Below, piece after piece: positions 38,101 to 48,035 of a stretch of 64,000 nucleotides of DNA. The stretch covers positions 232,704,742 to 232,768,741 of the forward strand of contig CM051460.1 of assembly GCA_028095005.1 (NCBI GenBank). Reading direction: 5' to 3'. The position numbers and the translations under genes are program-made. The stretch's first letter is position 1, and each line of letters starts with the position of its first letter. Under the pieces are notes generated by a model. That model was not told the DNA's origin, did no database searches, and saw only the letters and a program-made list of their open reading frames with translations. This DNA comes from Rhynchospora pubera (lineage: Eukaryota > Streptophyta > Magnoliopsida > Poales > Cyperaceae).

Positions 38101-39625
38101 TCGGGTCGGGTCTTCTTGCCCCGGTCCGGCGCCTATCTTCGGGCATCTCGTCTTCACTTGATTCGTACTTCGCCCTATTCCTTCTTCCCTTGAGGCGCCT
38201 TTGATGTCCCCTTTCTTCTTCTTCTTCTGACGACTCATACTTGTATCTATTCTTCCTTTCTTTGGAAAGTCTCCTCCTAGGCTTTTCTTCCTCTTCATCA
38301 GAAGATCCATACTTACTCTCATTTTTTCTTTCTTTCGAGGACTTCCTCCTATCTCCTTCTCCTTCTTCATCAGAACACTCATACTTACTTTTACTTCTTT
38401 TCTCTTTGAGTACTTTTTCTTTGTACCCATCTTCTTCTTCTCCAGAAGATCCTTCTCTTTCAAGGTCTTCAAGTAACTTCTTCTTTTCTAGAAGTCTATA
38501 CATCTTCTTAAGTAGTTTTCTTTCTTTCTCCCTTTCGTTCATCATAATTGCCATTTTCTTTTCATTTCTTTCAATGATGCTCATCAATTTTGGTCTTTCG
38601 CCCTCATTCCAGCGATCTTTACCCTCTACATCTTCTTCTTCGTCCCCCGCTGGCTCCTCATCATTTATGATGCGGCTTGAAGAAGCACGATCTCGCTTAT
38701 CTTTGCCGTCCCTCTTGGTGAAGGGAACTTCTCCATCGCTGGCCATATTTACGAAGGCATGCATCTCATGCTCTTCGCTTACCTCAATCATATGGACTCG
38801 AGCATGGACCACGAGTTGGCCGTCTTCCCGTGCAACATGCCTTTTCTTGTTACATGGCTCTTGATCCACTTCCATGGGCTGTGCTTTCCCTTTAGGCACC
38901 CAAACCTTTTTAGGTCCCAATCTTTCTTTGACTGGTTTGACCCTCTGCCCCAGTCTTTGATGCATGGAGGAGGATACTTTCTTGTGACCCTTTGGTCCCA
39001 ATCGTTCATGGGCCGATGTTCGCGGAAAGCTTAACCTCTCCTTCACCGATTGCCGGTTTTGAGGGCTTCTACCTCTGAATTGCCTTTGATACTCGGGAGG
39101 GAATTCCTCCATGGTCTTGAGCACGGCCACAGGAGAGTTCTTCCTCACGATACGGAGAGTGGAGAACGAATTGCTAACTGGCAGGTTCGGTCTCACTTCC
39201 AATTCATTTTTGTAAGCCCGTTGAACCTTCTTCATTGTCCTTGCGCTTTGAGAGACCGGCGCATACACTTTCTTTACGGCCATCTTCTCAATAGGGGAAC
39301 GGCGGCGAGGTTGATGCCTTTGAGGAGACGTAACTGAGCTCGAGCGGGCTCGCTTGTGAGAGATAGTGGTCCATTCTTCCTCCTTCACGAAGTCAATCTC
39401 CATTGGGTCTTCAACCACTTTGGCGATCTCCACCACTTCCTCGAGTGGCTCTTCCACAACCACCCTTGCTAATTTGAAGCTTCCGTCACTGGCTTGGACG
39501 ACGGGCACGTAGGAGTGCCCGAAGGGTAAGCCTCCAAGCGTGAACTCGTCATTGTAGCAGATCGGCACTCCTCCGATCCTGAGAACTCCTGTCGGCCTGA
39601 AAGCGTCAATGCTGGTGAATGCCAT
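35126..39625 (-). CDS. Gag-protease polyprotein of the LTR retrotransposon
   Basis: A 1499-residue frame starting 133 bp inside the 5' LTR. Residues 1-400 are an N-terminal extension with ERLGPK-type repeats. Residues 405-500 hold four repeats of a K(Y)ESS(D/E)EEE unit. Residues about 535-715 are the retrotransposon Gag domain (PYPKEYEQIPYPLGYQVPRF, then FEWYSSL, WEEMEDLFKAKF), which would form the particle. An Asn-rich linker leads to a zinc-knuckle-like C822-H825-H830-C835 motif. The retropepsin-like protease is at about 1100-1210, with MLVDPGSSINILPL and ALLGRPWL; the active site reads D1124-P-G rather than D-T/S-G, a variant I know from plant elements. A KGLGY motif and a coiled-coil tail (1440-1499) follow. 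There is no pol domain. The length and continuity argue for selection or youth. Confidence 0.9.
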   Translation of the reverse strand: MAFTSIDAFRPTGVLRIGGVPICYNDEFTLGGLPFGHSYVPVVQASDGSFKLARVVVEEPLEEVVEIAKVVEDPMEIDFVKEEEWTTISHKRARSSSVTSPQRHQPRRRSPIEKMAVKKVYAPVSQSARTMKKVQRAYKNELEVRPNLPVSNSFSTLRIVRKNSPVAVLKTMEEFPPEYQRQFRGRSPQNRQSVKERLSFPRTSAHERLGPKGHKKVSSSMHQRLGQRVKPVKERLGPKKVWVPKGKAQPMEVDQEPCNKKRHVAREDGQLVVHARVHMIEVSEEHEMHAFVNMASDGEVPFTKRDGKDKRDRASSSRIINDEEPAGDEEEDVEGKDRWNEGERPKLMSIIERNEKKMAIMMNEREKERKLLKKMYRLLEKKKLLEDLEREGSSGEEEDGYKEKVLKEKRSKSKYECSDEEGEGDRRKSSKERKNESKYGSSDEEEEKPRRRLSKERKNRYKYESSEEEEERGHQRRLKGRRNRAKYESSEDEMPEDRRRTGARRPDPTKQVIQEMINLQLQATGAGRFANLHKKCGRPYPKEYEQIPYPLGYQVPRFNLFDGTGKDSITPNQHLIQFRNSCGNTAHDEALLLKQFSQSLTGAAFEWYSSLENDSIETWEEMEDLFKAKFAMVNQRLAVADVVSEKPRVGEAPLDYINRWRNMHIRCSHQMPEREAVEFLIRNLDDWIKRPLSGSDIYTYEDLVTRVARIVHIGPPKEVKNYKNESRNRAQGPIKIAGANEASTSHGGQRNYRNNNSSNNNNNNGNGSGRASTLAERLNRPYSFKKEKTAALLKQLLEGKAIELPECKRAEEMHKTTDPTYCAYHRVLGHPTGDCYVFKNIAERMIKEGDLVLPESYKQTPAPHAQANAVAQRGNPRRNVDCNVIVIVDEEEEEREIRKIKLVKEKKNENNEKKNESNEKRNEKEKEEESEEKNGKEKEMVLKIEEKKEVKEETVTYYYDDDTEDENEAPYQGLFAKGMFKERDCHVNLRSGANIPERQAPKEKGKVRIQEVEDEPGPSHKAKEIRGEYNILAHLRRTPALISVFEALMMSKELRETMMEMLKEPERFQAYVAEKHMTEALYVEPENQITFTSKDLMMGTSYHNKPLYITGKTNGSQLSRMLVDPGSSINILPLNSLDQLALGGRRLSDENVFIHGFNQNSERALGAITLPMKFGELETLVKFYVIDADTSYRALLGRPWLHENGLVPSTLHQCVKYLQDGEQKVIKGDAQHYKMQEPRRIIHVYDTESGEEFYDHREDSMAIEQVPMGYYKELTPREVCQIKELGTFYIPPKAEQVNGRMVFHKGILFYKAESTDSSGNLLDSNDWARWLKEEEEEYEKVEVMGYYNQGLMSLFQRNRCLDPISKQRAKTFHDLWNGKSRRVMGVDGKVKNTKGLGYLQPQREASVLECHTIEVEIRESRKEKANEENESEKGEMSTEKVGISDSALLEELGRRLQRYKQEARCEVTLLLAENGKLRRELEVKKLEEEVSGQKVIGLQ

Positions 39626-39731
39626 TTCAACCTACAATGACACAAAACTTAATGTTACCGTTAGGGTTGCTTATTAAAATTTTCTTAGCCCTTACATCAC
39701 TCTTCAAGTCCCAAAGATGAGAGGAGAAAGA

Positions 39732-39750
39732 GGTCCCACCGGGCGTGCCA
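39732..39750 (-). other. Primer binding site candidate
   Basis: On the minus strand, TGGCACGCCCGGTGGGACC lies 7 nt inside the 5' LTR. It starts with TGG, the complement of a tRNA CCA end, and implies a tRNA ending CCCACCGGGCGTGCCA. Ogre-type elements are reported to use tRNA-Arg, but I cannot confirm the tRNA here. It is not the complement of the tRNA-Lys at 1419. Confidence 0.65.
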
Positions 39751-40248
39751 GAGAATCTGTCGCGGCTTTTTCGTCATTATTCTCCTCGAAGGAATTTCTC
39801 GAAGAACAATGGGAACATAGCCTTAGATTCACCTCCCTTAAGGTTTCGATCTCTATGGCGGGTATCTCTCGAAACAAGAGAACCCTATAAAGAGTCGCTA
39901 CTTAAAGAAGTTTCTTGATTTAGCGGGTCCTTTCTTTCCAATAGGCGCAAGCCCCTATTGTTAATTACCCCGTAGTTACCTACGAGAACCTCTGATTAAG
40001 GGACGTAAAGGGGATTGACGTAATGGGCTAAGAAAAGGGAATTATGGAGTGCTATTATTTGTTTTAAGGAGGCCTTAATTGATGGTACCAGACCTAATTG
40101 ACGGGACCCAATTAAGGATCACCGAACTATTACTAAAAGACTTTGAACTTGGACTTCTAAAGAAAAGTAAACAAAAAGGATTTGATTTTTGGTTTAGAAG
40201 AGGTTTTCGTTCGGAAGAAAAGAAACCTTCACTTGGAATCATTTTGGA

Positions 40249-41140
40249 GTCGTTTTACAACCTTCGGGGCATTTGGCGCCACTTGTGAAAGTTGGTTCTT
40301 TTACAACCCTCTGGACATTTGGCGTCACTTGTGAGAGTTGGTTCTTTTACAACCCTCGGGACATTTGGCGTCACTTGTGAGAGTTGGTTCTCGGGCCATT
40401 TGGCGGCACTTGTGAGAACAAAAGGGAATTTTACAACCTTCGGGGCATTTGGCGCCACTTGTGAAAGTTGGTTCTTTTACAACCCTCGGGACATTTGGCG
40501 TCACTTGTGAGAGTTGGTTCTCGGGCCATTTGGCGGCACTTGTGAGAACAAAAGGGAATTTTACAACCTTCGGGGCATTTGGCGCCACTTGTGAGAGTTG
40601 GTTCTTTTACAACCCTCGGGACATTTGGCGTCACTTGTGAGAGTTGGTTCTCGGGCCATTTGGCGGCACTTGTGAGAACAAAAGGGAATTTTACAACCTT
40701 CGGGGCATTTGGCGCCACTTGTGAAAGTTGGTTCTTTTACAACCCTCGGGACATTTGGCGTCACTTGTGAGAGTTGGTTCTCGGGCCATTTGGCGGCACT
40801 TGTGAGAACAAAAGGGAATTTTACAACCTTCGGGGCATTTGGCGCCACTTGTGAAAGTTGGTTCTTTTACAACCCTCGGGACATTTGGCGTCACTTGTGA
40901 GAGTTGGTTCTCGGGCCATTTGGCGGCACTTGTGAGAACAAAAGGGAATTTTACAACCTTCGGGGCATTTGGCGCCACTTGTGAAAGTTGGTTCTTTTAC
41001 AACCCTCGGGACATTTGGCGTCACTTGTGAGAGTTGGTTCTCGGGCCATTTGGCGGCACTTGTGAGAACAAAAGGGAATTCTACAACCTTCGGGGCATTT
41101 GGCGCCACTTAGAAAGTTGGTTCTTTTACAACCGTCGGGA
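40249..41140. repeat. 130-bp tandem array in the 5' LTR (7 units)
   Basis: Units start near 40253, 40429, 40559, 40689, 40819, 40949 and 41079. They have the same three-subunit structure as the array in the other LTR. The last unit carries the same ATTCTACAACC variant as the last unit there, so the two extra units are internal. Confidence 0.93.
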
Positions 41141-44100
41141 CCTCTTGGGCGGTCTTCTTGTGAGAGTTGGTTCTTTAACGACCCTAGGGACCATCTTGAT
41201 CGGTCTTCTTAACAAGAGTCGGTTCTCGGGACCATCTTAGTCGGTCTTCTTGTGAGAACAAAAATGGAATTCTTTGGACGAAGGGGCCCGTAAGAATTCG
41301 ATTTCTAAATCATCTAAGGTTGATCTCAACCCTAGTGAGGGACTTTTCCTCAAACGAAGAAGTTTCGGCTTTGACTTTGGGTTTCGCGTTTAGACTTTTG
41401 ATTTTGATGTTTCGCTTGGGATATTGGTGATATTTATTCACTTTGGCCTTTGAAACTTTTGACTTTTAGAAATTCCTCCTTTTAGATTTAAAAATACTTG
41501 TTTTGAGAGTCTTTTAATATTTAAAAATATTATTCTTGAAATCACTTGGATATCGAGAGTACTTAACTTTTGATTTTATAAATTTCATTTTTTTAAAGAT
41601 ACAATTGATTTATTTTGACTTTGTAATTTGTGAAAATAATATTCTTATTTGAAAATATTTGATTTCGAAGATATTATATTTAGAATTTTTATTTCAAAAG
41701 CATTTAGTTTTAGTTTTAGAATTCTATAAATAGGTTTATTAGTTTTCTAATATTTATAAATTTCATTTTTAAAGTGAAAATACTTTAAAAATACAAAAGG
41801 CCGCTACTTTGACATATTTTCACATCAAAGTATCAGTGAAACAAGTTTATTTTGTTTTTTTAGGATTTTATGGATATGTTGTTTGTATATTTTTTTTTTG
41901 AGCTTCCTACTATTTTAAATGAATTTTTCAAAATTTCTGCTGACTTGGCGTTTTCCTATTGGGCCACATCGTCTAATGTCGCTGAAATGGCCGTTGTTTG
42001 GGCGTGAGCTGGCGCTGACACGATAGCTGACGCGTAAAGGCATTCGTCTCTTTACGCGGGTTCCATATGGTGGGTATCTGACAAGTCATGTAGGTTTTTC
42101 GCCACAGAAGATCGAAGGGGTCAAATAGGCGCTGAAATTCCATTCGAGAGGGACGGATCTTATTTTCTTCGTTAATGGTTCCGGCAAAGCGGGTATTAAC
42201 CCGTTAATTCCACCGGCCGTTGCAGCTGACAGAAGAGGTATCCACGGAATCGTGAAACCAAGAGGAAGACGATGATGCTCTCCGTTTAGGCCGCGCCATC
42301 GTTATTTGTTCAGGAAGTCGAGAGTTTTGTGTGACAGTACAAGAGTCAGAATTCAGTTTAGTCCCTCTAAACTTTATTTTATGTTTCTGATGATCGCCGT
42401 TGCCCCCGTCGATGGGGCTGACCTTGTTAGAATCACGACATAGCAGAGAGCGTGAAGATGTCTTCGATTAAGGTTGCGTCTATTTAATTTAGCGAAGAGA
42501 TCACTAACTGATACGGCATGGTACGGGAAAAGTAACGTGAAGTGGTACTCAGGGAATTATTTCACTTTGGCTTTGAAGAAAGAATTAACATTGACCTCTC
42601 TAATCCTAATCATCTCGTATACTTATGGTAATTGTTGGCAGGGCTCATCAATTAATTATCTTTTCATGAAATTATCTTTTGACGATCTAGACAACATACT
42701 ATTTCTTGAACTCCACATGTGGTCAAGTCTTGAGAAGCCTATACCATATATGGTATACACCTGTACAGCACTTGCTTGGCACAAATGTCATATACAACAT
42801 TAAGTTGGCTCTGTTATGTTGTCAATTTTGGGGCATACTTATACCTCCTAAATACTGGTAAATAACAATTCTAAAGACATTGAGTCGCATAACAAAGTCA
42901 TGCCTAATTATGATAACAAGAAATATGTATTCCAGAGCCAATGAAGACTATCTGACTGTACCAAGGCTCAGCAGTTGGGTAACAGTGAAACTAAACATTC
43001 AAGGGCATGTCTAATGTAGGACAACAAACTTGTACTTTGCCACTGCTCAAAATTTACTAGAAGACACCACAAGATTTGCAACATTCGCTGGCCTCTCAGA
43101 AACTGAACAAGAGAAATTACTGACGTCTCTCATGCTAAATTGAACTTTGTGAAGAATAGGAGCCTATTTAGCCACAAAATCATTACAATTCCTACCGAGA
43201 TTACAATCAAAAGGGATGGTTAGAACCTGGATACAGGGGGCATCTTTCATTAAAGTTCAGAAACATTCAAGTACTCTATTTCAATCTTAATGTACTTGTG
43301 GCAGTTTAATTAGACGATTTAGTTAAACTATTTTACCAGTTTTCAATTCAAGAACAACTCGGTCATATCAGAATACTCTTAAAAGTCACGTTTATGCACA
43401 TTAATCCAGAAATTGAGAGAAATAACACAAAACTAAATTTTGGCAGCATTTCGACTTGAATTTGTGGTAATTGCTTAGAGATCCTCTAACTTGAGCTCAA
43501 GCAAGCATCAAATTGGAGAACCGAGGTCTGGCATTGAGGAACCCTCAACCGAGACCAGTAGCAATACCTAGTCATGAGGAATCCTCATGCTAGATTACCT
43601 TCTCCAATCTATGACTAAGGAACCCTTAGCGTAGATCTTGATGGAGGTAGGCAAAGGATTAGACCAGAGATTAGGGGAAAAGAGGAAACAATCAAAAGAA
43701 GAAGTTAAAAGGAAGAAAAGCTTACGATCAAGACACAGGAATTACATTTCTGAAACTAACATTGAACTTTTTATGTTTTCTTTTACTAAGCGATCACCTA
43801 ATGTCATGGAACCCATGGCACAGGATCTCACATTCCTAAATTTCATCAAGATGAGACGGAGATTAAGAGAAGGTAGAAAATTTCCAAGAAAAGGCCAGAA
43901 AAGAAGAACAAGCTATTTAACTTACTGAAACCTCATTATTGAAACCAAGATTATCCTTAATTCCTCTCGATTGATCACCTAATACCATGGATCCCATGGT
44001 ATAGGATCTCAGATCTCAAGGCCTCATCAAGATAATCAAGAAGATCGTCATCTAAACAAAATCGTTTGATTCACACTTTCACAGATAGAAAACGAGTTTC

Positions 44101-44394
44101 AATCTAAACGAAATCCATCAATTCTTTCAAGAAAACAAGCAATTGCATACAAAACCGCCATGGTTTACCTCGTTTCTTACCTACCTTGCTTCGATACAAC
44201 TTCTTTCTTCTAGTTAAGCTTGCGAATTCTCCTATCCTATCCTATCTTGCAGTGCACAACAGGTGCTTGTAAAAATGGCTACCTATACTATCCTATCTGT
44301 GTGTATTCTGTGGAAGAAAAAGCTTGGAAGCGAAGTCCAATTCTAGTCGTGGGAAAGGGGGTTTAACTCGCTCCCTTTCTCTCCTCCGATGCCT

Positions 44395-44404
44395 CTATTT
44401 ATAG
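44395..44404 (-). promoter_or_regulatory. LTR promoter, TATA-like box
   Basis: The minus strand reads CTATAAATAG. The copy in the 3' LTR is at 23158-23167. It is the best core-promoter candidate for the genomic RNA and would place the start at about 44365, with a leader of about 4.7 kb before the Gag start. The box is a perfect palindrome, so strand is assigned from the element's orientation only. Confidence 0.45.
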
Positions 44405-45236
44405 GCGTTCCCCTCTTCTCTGATTCGTTGGGAATCTTCCGGAGCCCGGCGGTTTCATAACAAACCAGCTCCAACGATTTTCAGCTGGGAATTTTCCCCT
44501 TCTTTCTTTCACGTCTTGGCTGCTCTTAGTTTATGGTGAACCGAGGTTCTGACAGTGGGGTTTGGTGATCCTTCCATTTACTCGGTCTTCATGGTCTGAG
44601 CGTGTTTGTCCTTTGTTTCAAGAGGTGGTCAATTTGTTGACTAAGTTCACACCCTCAGCGACACATTCTCTTCTTTCCTCTGTGTGCTCTTGGTATCCCA
44701 TACACCATGTAATGTTATCCGATTTGCTGATCATGGTTCATGAGGAACACTTGCACCCATCTTTAGTGCACAAGCGCTCAAACTTGAGCTGAAGCGCGTC
44801 TCTAACACCATTTGTTGCGCCTTTTTTTTCCCTACACCCGTTCCTTGTGAGCCGTGCATTACCCTTCTACTTCATCTGCTACGGCGCACGTGGACCTAGT
44901 GCATCTATGTTGCTCACTGTACGGAGGGAATTTTGAAAAATCCTTCACCTTCTCCGTTTCGCTAACACTGGAGATGTGCAGTGATCGCTGGAATTTATTT
45001 GCTCTTGTGACATGCCTTATTTATTCACCTTTGTTTCATCATTTTATCTTATTTCTCGTCTCCTTTGTGTACACCACATACTTAGGAGTTCAAATCACAT
45101 GCCACTGGTTCCGTGTACCCCATGCAATTCTCTCTTTTTTTTTCTTTTTTTTTTTAATGAGAAATTAGTTACTTCCCTCATTTTTTTGCATTTATTCTTT
45201 TCTTTCCACCCTCTTTTTTTATGGTTCAACACAAAC

Positions 45237-46550
45237 ATAGAGCAAATTTTGTTATGTGAACATTCCTACCTCCCCTTGACTTACCTTGGCTTGCCCCTCA
45301 CAGCTTCGAGACCAACACGCCAAATTTTTCAGGGTTTGATCGAAAAAATAGACAAAAAGCTGGCTGGTTGGAAATCTAAACTACTGTCGCGTGCAGGGCG
45401 TCTAACACTGGTTTCTTCTGTACTTTCGGCACTACCAATCTTCTTCATGTCAGTGTTTAAACTCCCCGCATGGGTAATTAAGGAAATCGATAAACGGAGA
45501 AGGAATTTCCTCTGGGGTAAAGGAACCGACAGAGGTACTGGAATACCATTGTTGGCTTGGGACAGAGTGTGCTTACCCAAAGATTTAGGAGGTTTGGGGG
45601 TGATGAACTTGAGGATGATGAACATCTCTCTCATGTTGAAATGGCTCTGGTTACTGGTTGCTAAACCTTCATCCCAATGGTCAACTATAGTTCGCCTCCT
45701 CATTTCTTCAAGAAACAACACTGCTCCCTTGACTTGGAACACTCTTGGTTCCTTTTTTTGGAAGGATCTCTTAAGCTTAAGACATATCTTCACCATTGCT
45801 ACAACAGCTAAAGTTGAAGATGGTAAGAAAACTTTGTTCTGGTACGCCAACTGGGGTGCTGGTCACCAATTTTTCTTCAGCAACTCTACAAAGCCTCTAA
45901 ACCCAAAGCTGACGGTCTACAAAGCTCTCTCTAATCCGGCTGAAGTTTCTCCAAGGCCCTGGCAATTCCATATTCATTTGGCTTTCTCACTCTTGCATTC
46001 TTCCTTAATCGCTAATAGTTCTGATAGCGTGGTATGGAACTGGAATTCTACTGGTCTTTTCTCAGTCAAAAGTGCTTATCACTCGCTAGTTTTTGCTGGT
46101 AAGACAAGATTTGCTGGTCATGCACTCTGGAAGGTGAAAGTTCCACCAACAATCAAGATATTCTCTGTACTGTTGTTCCATAATAGGATCCTCACTCAAG
46201 ATGCACTGCTAAAGAGAAACATTCCTTTTGAGGAGGGTTGTGCTCTTTGCAAGCAGAATCTTCTTGAAACGGCTGATCATTTGTTCTGTCATTGCTCCTT
46301 TTCGGTGGAGCTTTGGAACAGAGTCAGGGGCTTCTTCCCTACTCAGATTCCTTCCATTCTGCAGGATGTTCAAACTGTAATGGTACAGGCTTTCGACAGG
46401 CACAACTCAAACTGCGCCATCATTCTCACAACCATTTGGGCTCTTTGGCTAGAAAGAAATAACAGAATCTTTAAGAGGGAGGAAAGAGGAGTTAATTCTA
46501 TATTGCACTGGCTGCTGATGCAACATAGCCTGTTCGAGAAGGCCTGCTGA
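45237..46550 (+). CDS. LINE ORF2, C-terminal part: end of RT and zinc-binding domain
   Basis: This is 437 residues continuing the frame broken at 18781. Leaving out the LTR element and one copy of CAAAC, the frame carries on without a stop; both parts are whole numbers of codons, so the undisturbed protein would be about 1175 residues. It begins with the LTYLGLPL motif that follows the RT palm in plant LINEs. It then has the RT thumb-like region (GWKSKLLSRAGRLTLVSSVL, NFLWG) and the zf-RVT domain, with SAYHSL, HALWKVKVPPTIKIF and the CALCKQ...ADHLFCHC cysteine/histidine cluster. The open frame reaching back to 45012 is LTR sequence and not part of this gene. Confidence 0.92.
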   Translation: MEQILLCEHSYLPLTYLGLPLTASRPTRQIFQGLIEKIDKKLAGWKSKLLSRAGRLTLVSSVLSALPIFFMSVFKLPAWVIKEIDKRRRNFLWGKGTDRGTGIPLLAWDRVCLPKDLGGLGVMNLRMMNISLMLKWLWLLVAKPSSQWSTIVRLLISSRNNTAPLTWNTLGSFFWKDLLSLRHIFTIATTAKVEDGKKTLFWYANWGAGHQFFFSNSTKPLNPKLTVYKALSNPAEVSPRPWQFHIHLAFSLLHSSLIANSSDSVVWNWNSTGLFSVKSAYHSLVFAGKTRFAGHALWKVKVPPTIKIFSVLLFHNRILTQDALLKRNIPFEEGCALCKQNLLETADHLFCHCSFSVELWNRVRGFFPTQIPSILQDVQTVMVQAFDRHNSNCAIILTTIWALWLERNNRIFKREERGVNSILHWLLMQHSLFEKAC

Positions 46551-46640
46551 GTCATCCTGTCTGTTCTGGTTTCTGGTGTCTTTGTTTTGTTTTAGTTCTT
46601 TTTCTTTCTTGTCGCTTGATAGCCGCTATCAAGACTTACT

Positions 46641-46667
46641 CTAAAAAAAAAACAATAGACGCCTCTC
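46641..46667 (+). repeat. LINE poly-A tail and right target-site duplication
   Basis: An A-run (about 46643-46650) is followed by AACAATAGACGCCTCTC at 46651-46667, the exact copy of 16471-16487. Between the LINE stop at 46550 and the tail lies a T-rich 3' UTR. Confidence 0.92.
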
Positions 46668-48035
46668 TCCGTATAATAACTCGGGTGGCGGAGCTGAGTT
46701 ATAATTAATATATATATTATTGAAGCTATAATGAAAAAGAAAAAAAATGAATCTTACTTCATTGAAAATACCCATAGTTTGTATCCCATGTATGCTAAAA
46801 CCTGAAAGTGAGTTTTCTAGCTTTATACCGATTGCTATTAGATTTGTAGCTGTTCTCATTGTTAATTTTCATTCATATGGTTCTGTAATTTGAAACCGAA
46901 TTATATTTATATTAACTATGATCTTCATATTCTTGCCAATTTTAATGTAGTACAAATTCTAAATAAAAGAGATTTACAATTTATGCACAATTGAGGTTAT
47001 AAAACCACATCTATTTCACTCTTTACAGTGTTGCTTGAACTAATGAAGACCAATTAAAATAATAACGATCATAAGAATTGCAATAATTTAGTTTCATCTC
47101 TAACAATTAGTGGCTCTAGCAAATATATAGTCATTCTAACTCATGATTAACGGTCAATATGTATATTAAATAGGAATGTTTGTCAAAATTTGGAAATCAA
47201 AACAGAAGTTAAATGTCTAGAGATAAAATTGAAAAGTTTTGTAAAGAACTTGTCAATTATGAATGATTAATTGAATTTGGAATAAAGAATTGACAGAATT
47301 ATCTTCCTTAATAGGTATAGGAGGAAAAATATTTAAAATTGCATTTTGTGTCCTGCCTTAGTATTCATTAGAAGTTTGCCATTTAAAATTTTTCATATAA
47401 TTAACATAATTCTACATTTGTATACTCACATTTGTCATCTGATATCGGATTTTCTCAATTTCTTTATATTTGATTTGTGAAATATTGTTTGATACCACGA
47501 GAAGTTGGAAGACCCTATTCCATGTGTCTATTGAATAGGACAAATCAATAGCTCTTGGGGCCAGCTTAGCAATTAGTCGAATACAATTAATGAACAAACG
47601 GAAACTTGCTATCTTGCTCCAGCAATATCTTTAGGAAAAGGAAAAATTAATTGCACATTAGCACTATAACTTTTCATATTTTCTGATATTAGTGGAAGGA
47701 AAGGTGAGAAATCCAAAAGAAGATAAATCATTCGAAAGTTGGGGTACTTCTAAAATTAAAAACTGAAATTGGAGGGAATAATTCCAATCAGCTAAAATTT
47801 GAGAGATGTATGTCTGATTATCCTAATCCATAAAATAAAAAACGTGAGTTTACTTCTCCTTTGTTCTTAACTTTTATACTGTAATAACAACTCCTGTATA
47901 TTTTCATCTATCTTGTATATATCTGTAATCAGTGTCATCACAACATACAAATAGTCGAAGCTCTCCTGGATGAGTAATTTAAGTTAATAAATAACATAAA
48001 CTTACTTATAAATACTGCCATAACCATATATTGGT
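46668..48035. other. Right part of the outer insertion, no gene seen
   Basis: AT-rich unique-looking DNA between the LINE and the satellite. Short frames occur, but none has a recognisable motif or good codon texture. Together with 16119-16470 it makes the element that split the array. Confidence 0.5.

Larger units (their letters stand above)
18782..45231 (-). mobile_element. Giant non-autonomous Ty3/gypsy-type LTR retrotransposon, 26.45 kb
   Basis: Two direct LTRs (18782-23993 and 39758-45231) flank a 15.8-kb internal region. On the plus strand each LTR starts TGTCGCGG and ends TTCAACA. The 5-bp target duplication CAAAC lies at 18777-18781 and 45232-45236. Element genes run on the minus strand, so 39758-45231 is the 5' LTR. 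A candidate primer binding site and polypurine tract sit next to the correct LTRs. Gag and aspartic protease are encoded, but I find no reverse transcriptase, RNase H or integrase, so it would need enzymes from a partner. Very long LTRs, an N-terminally extended Gag and antisense extra genes fit the Tat/Ogre lineage, inferred without phylogeny. Confidence 0.93.
39758..45231 (-). repeat. 5' LTR (5474 bp)
   Basis: This is the longer copy of the LTR, with seven 130-bp tandem units against five in the other. Read on the minus strand it begins TGTTGAACC and ends CCGCGACA. The only good TATA-like box on this strand is at 44395-44404, so U3 would be about 830 bp and the R-U5 part about 4.6 kb. I see no gene in it. 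Confidence 0.95.
16488..46650 (+). mobile_element. L1-type LINE, 5' truncated, split by an LTR retrotransposon
   Basis: A non-LTR retrotransposon of about 3.7 kb once the 26.45-kb LTR element inside it is discounted. It has the hallmarks of target-primed reverse transcription: a 17-bp target duplication, a 3' poly-A tract (about 46643-46650) and a truncated 5' end with only about 80 bp before the endonuclease-RT frame. ORF1, which encodes the nucleic-acid-binding protein in complete L1 elements, is missing. Its ORF2 was open to the end before the LTR element landed in it, so both insertions look relatively recent. Confidence 0.93.

Noticed and set aside
45012..45236. N-terminal ~75 codons joined to the LINE C-terminal frame
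   Set aside because: This is the end of the LTR reading by chance into the LINE frame; the real partner is at 16568-18781.
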